A stretch of 64,000 nt of DNA, from contig CAXUJK010000003.1 of assembly GCA_964251385.1 (NCBI GenBank), positions 1-64,000 on the forward strand. Reading direction: 5' to 3'. The notes under the pieces are model-generated. The model made no database searches and was not told the origin of the DNA. It saw nothing but the letters and a program-made list of their open reading frames with translations. Made by a program: the position numbers and the translations under genes. The stretch comes from CADCVW01 sp964251385. GTDB lineage: Bacteria; Pseudomonadota; Alphaproteobacteria; Sphingomonadales; Sphingomonadaceae. Positions within the stretch are counted from its first letter, which is position 1, and each line of letters starts with the position of its first letter. This document shows, in pieces, positions 62,426 to 64,000 of the stretch.

Positions 62426-63094
62426 ATGACCACCAAAAAACTCGGCATCGCTGCGCTCGGCGCGTCGCTCCTCGCGACGAACGCGTGCACGACCAATCCG
62501 GAGACGGGCAATCGGCGCATCTCGCGCACCGCGATCGGCGCGGCGATCGGCGGCATCGGCGGCCTGTTCGCAGGCGACCTGATCGGCGGCCGCAACGACC
62601 GTACGGAGAAGATTCTGGGCGCCGGCATCGGTGCGATCGCGGGCGGCGCGGTCGGCAACTACATGGACCGGCAGGAGCGCGAGCTGCGCCGCCAGACTGC
62701 GGGAACGGGTGTCGAGGTCGCGCGCCAAGGCGACGAACTGCTGCTCAACATCCCGTCGGGCATCAATTTCGCAACGGGCCGCTATGAGATTCAACCCCAA
62801 TTCCAAAGCACGCTGAACCAGGTCGCGACGACGCTCGCCCAATACGACCAGACCTTCATCGATGTCCGCGGCCATACCGATTCGACGGGCGGCGACGCGA
62901 TCAACGTTCCCCTGTCGCAGAACCGCGCCGAAGCCGTCGCCAACTATTTGGCCGGTCGCGGTGTCAATCGCGCACGCATCGAGACGCGCGGCTATGCGTC
63001 GAGCCAGCCCGTCGGCGACAACAACACGGTGGAGGGCAAAGCCGCCAACCGCCGCGTCGAGATCAAGATCGTTCCCGTCACCAACAACGGCTGA
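62426..63094 (+). CDS. OmpA-family lipoprotein with a glycine zipper
   Basis: 222 residues. Lipobox LLATNAC (Cys21), a Gly-zipper membrane-associated segment (about 38-85, 'AIGAAIGGIGGLFAGDLIGG'), and an OmpA_C domain ('DVRGHTDSTGGDAINVPLSQ', 'NRRVEIKIV'). YiaD/Pal-like outer-membrane to peptidoglycan anchor. AAGGGGA precedes the ATG at 62426. Confidence 0.92.
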   Translation: MTTKKLGIAALGASLLATNACTTNPETGNRRISRTAIGAAIGGIGGLFAGDLIGGRNDRTEKILGAGIGAIAGGAVGNYMDRQERELRRQTAGTGVEVARQGDELLLNIPSGINFATGRYEIQPQFQSTLNQVATTLAQYDQTFIDVRGHTDSTGGDAINVPLSQNRAEAVANYLAGRGVNRARIETRGYASSQPVGDNNTVEGKAANRRVEIKIVPVTNNG

Positions 63095-63129
63095 TCGCAC
63101 ATCCCCTCTTGGTGGAAGCCGAGAGGGGC

Positions 63130-63576
63130 TTAGCGGCGCGCGGAGAAGAAGTCGCGCAGGAGATCAACGGACGCCGCCTCGCCGATTCCGGCATATATAT
63201 TTGGTCGATGATGGCAGGTCGGCTGGCCGTACAGCCGAGGACCATGCAGCACCGCGCCGCCCTTGGAATCGGGTGCCGCGAAATACAGGCGGCGGATGCG
63301 AGCCAAGCCGATGGCGGCGGCACACATCGCGCACGGCTCAAGCGTAACCCACAGATCGCAATCATCGAGCCTGGAGGTACCGAGAGCGGCTCCTGCGGCA
63401 CGCAACACGACGATTTCGGCGTGCGCCGTAGGATCGTGGCCAGCGACCATTGCGTTAGCCGCGCGGGCGACTTCTTCGCTACCGCGCATGATTACGGCCC
63501 CTACCGGGACCTCACCGGCCTCACCCGCCAACCGCGCCAGCTCCAGCGCGATCTGCATGGGCGGATAAGAAATCAT
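63130..63576 (-). CDS. tadA: tRNA-specific adenosine deaminase
   Basis: 148 residues, cytidine-deaminase fold. Zinc ligands and catalytic Glu in TAHAEIVVLR (His52, Glu54) and PCAMC (Cys82, Cys85). Makes inosine at position 34 of tRNA-Arg(ACG); essential in most bacteria. ATG at 63576 or 63558. Some relatives are guanine deaminases, but length and motif spacing fit TadA. Confidence 0.9.
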   Translation of the reverse strand: MISYPPMQIALELARLAGEAGEVPVGAVIMRGSEEVARAANAMVAGHDPTAHAEIVVLRAAGAALGTSRLDDCDLWVTLEPCAMCAAAIGLARIRRLYFAAPDSKGGAVLHGPRLYGQPTCHHRPNIYAGIGEAASVDLLRDFFSARR

Positions 63577-63612
63577 GGCGGCGCGCGGGTGAGGCGCGCC
63601 GCCACCTGACGC

Positions 63613-63921
63613 CTACTCGGCCTTGTCGACCGACACCGTCGGAACTTCCACGGTGGTCTTCTTGGTGTTGACCTCGACTGTCGGCACCTCGACTGTGGTG
63701 TTCTTGGTGTTGACGTCGATGTCGGCGACATCGGCATCGAACGACGGCAACGCGCCGCCTTCGGCCTTCAGCTCGACGGAAGGCAGAGCGCCCTTCTCGG
63801 TCTGATTGATGTTGAACAATCCAAGCGCGTATGCGGCGATCGCCGCCAGCACGACAAGAATGAGAATGACGAGCAAGGTCCGCGAACCGCCCCCGCTATT
63901 GTTGTTCGTCCCGTTGGCCAT
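63613..63921 (-). CDS. Membrane protein with an imperfect tandem repeat tail
   Basis: 102 residues. Polar Gly/Asn-rich N-terminus, one helix (about 15-37, 'TLLVILILVVLAAIAAYALG'), and an extracytoplasmic tail with two copies of VNTKxTTVEVPTV. The repeat is coded by two 42-bp direct repeats. Position 37 bp from tadA on the same strand. Sphingomonads have similar short proteins; function unknown. Confidence 0.7.
   Translation of the reverse strand: MANGTNNNSGGGSRTLLVILILVVLAAIAAYALGLFNINQTEKGALPSVELKAEGGALPSFDADVADIDVNTKNTTVEVPTVEVNTKKTTVEVPTVSVDKAE
63635..63718. repeat. Two 42-bp direct repeats in the 63613 gene
   Basis: Units 63635-63676 and 63677-63718 are adjacent and share the core TTCTTGGTGTTGAC, with several synonymous or conservative differences. 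42 bp equals 14 codons, so copy-number change keeps the frame. Confidence 0.85.
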
Positions 63922-64000
63922 GGTGCAAGCTCCCCTTAATTCATGTTGCCGGCCAGCGCTTTAGGGCAAAGGGGATGCGTCGCGCAACGTAGCTTCGCGA

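Overview
The window is a G+C-rich chromosomal segment from an alphaproteobacterium, almost certainly a sphingomonad (Sphingomonas or a close relative). The 16S rRNA 5' end, the Oar-type TonB-dependent receptor with an EIVVTGR motif, the DUF4167, DUF2093, GapR (DUF2312) and YbjQ proteins, and mirror-image 'CGTCATCCCGGCGAAGGCC' repeats all point that way. It is mostly core genome. No phage, transposase, CRISPR array, tRNA or plasmid gene was found.

Layout. 1-500: 5' end of a 16S gene leaving the window on the minus strand, with leader, boxA and a strong promoter. 508-7367: a Wzx-like flippase, a CBS protein, a YciA-like thioesterase, two coupled secreted DUF4139 proteins and a DUF4167 protein. 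7638-10869: hisS-prfA-prmC. 10950-15736: ppa, a secreted M61 peptidase coupled to an amidase, and a DUF4375 protein. 15779-22241: minus-strand clusters with a TfoX-N/glycosyltransferase-like pair, an EamA transporter, a retropepsin-like protease, an SMR transporter with ispG, a DUF937 protein, and an SPFH protein with a ribbon-helix-helix regulator. 22347-24218: a Thr-type asparaginase and an S1/P1 nuclease.

24319-33005: two envelope and DNA-repair operons on the minus strand, ybgC-tolQRAB-pal and yebC-ruvC-ruvA-lipoprotein-OmpA lipoprotein-ruvB. 33042-37598: ybjQ, gapR, pyk, nnrD with a histidine phosphatase, a HAD hydrolase and rpmJ. 37727-43702: a beta-helix protein, galE, a lipoprotein, an M14 carboxypeptidase, gpmA and a CPBP protease. 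43712-48907: a diguanylate cyclase, purE-purK and a double M16 peptidase. 49223-55308: clpB, a candidate small RNA with a bidirectional terminator, and the TonB-dependent receptor. 55492-60419: M23-DUF2093-xseA facing purD, then an unfamiliar three-gene membrane operon. 60423-63921: a winged-helix regulator with a structured leader, a CorC-type protein, an OmpA/glycine-zipper lipoprotein, tadA and a repeat-bearing membrane protein.

Genes are tightly packed. Many pairs overlap by ATGA, GTGA or TGATG, which implies translational coupling, and two convergent pairs share CTAG stop codons. The least explained elements are: a palindrome translated inside a DUF4139 gene; a TonB-plug-like motif in the same protein; a divergent hisS 3' half; an operator-like palindrome on the SPFH promoter; the candidate RNA after clpB; and the 59398-60898 membrane-operon and regulator region.
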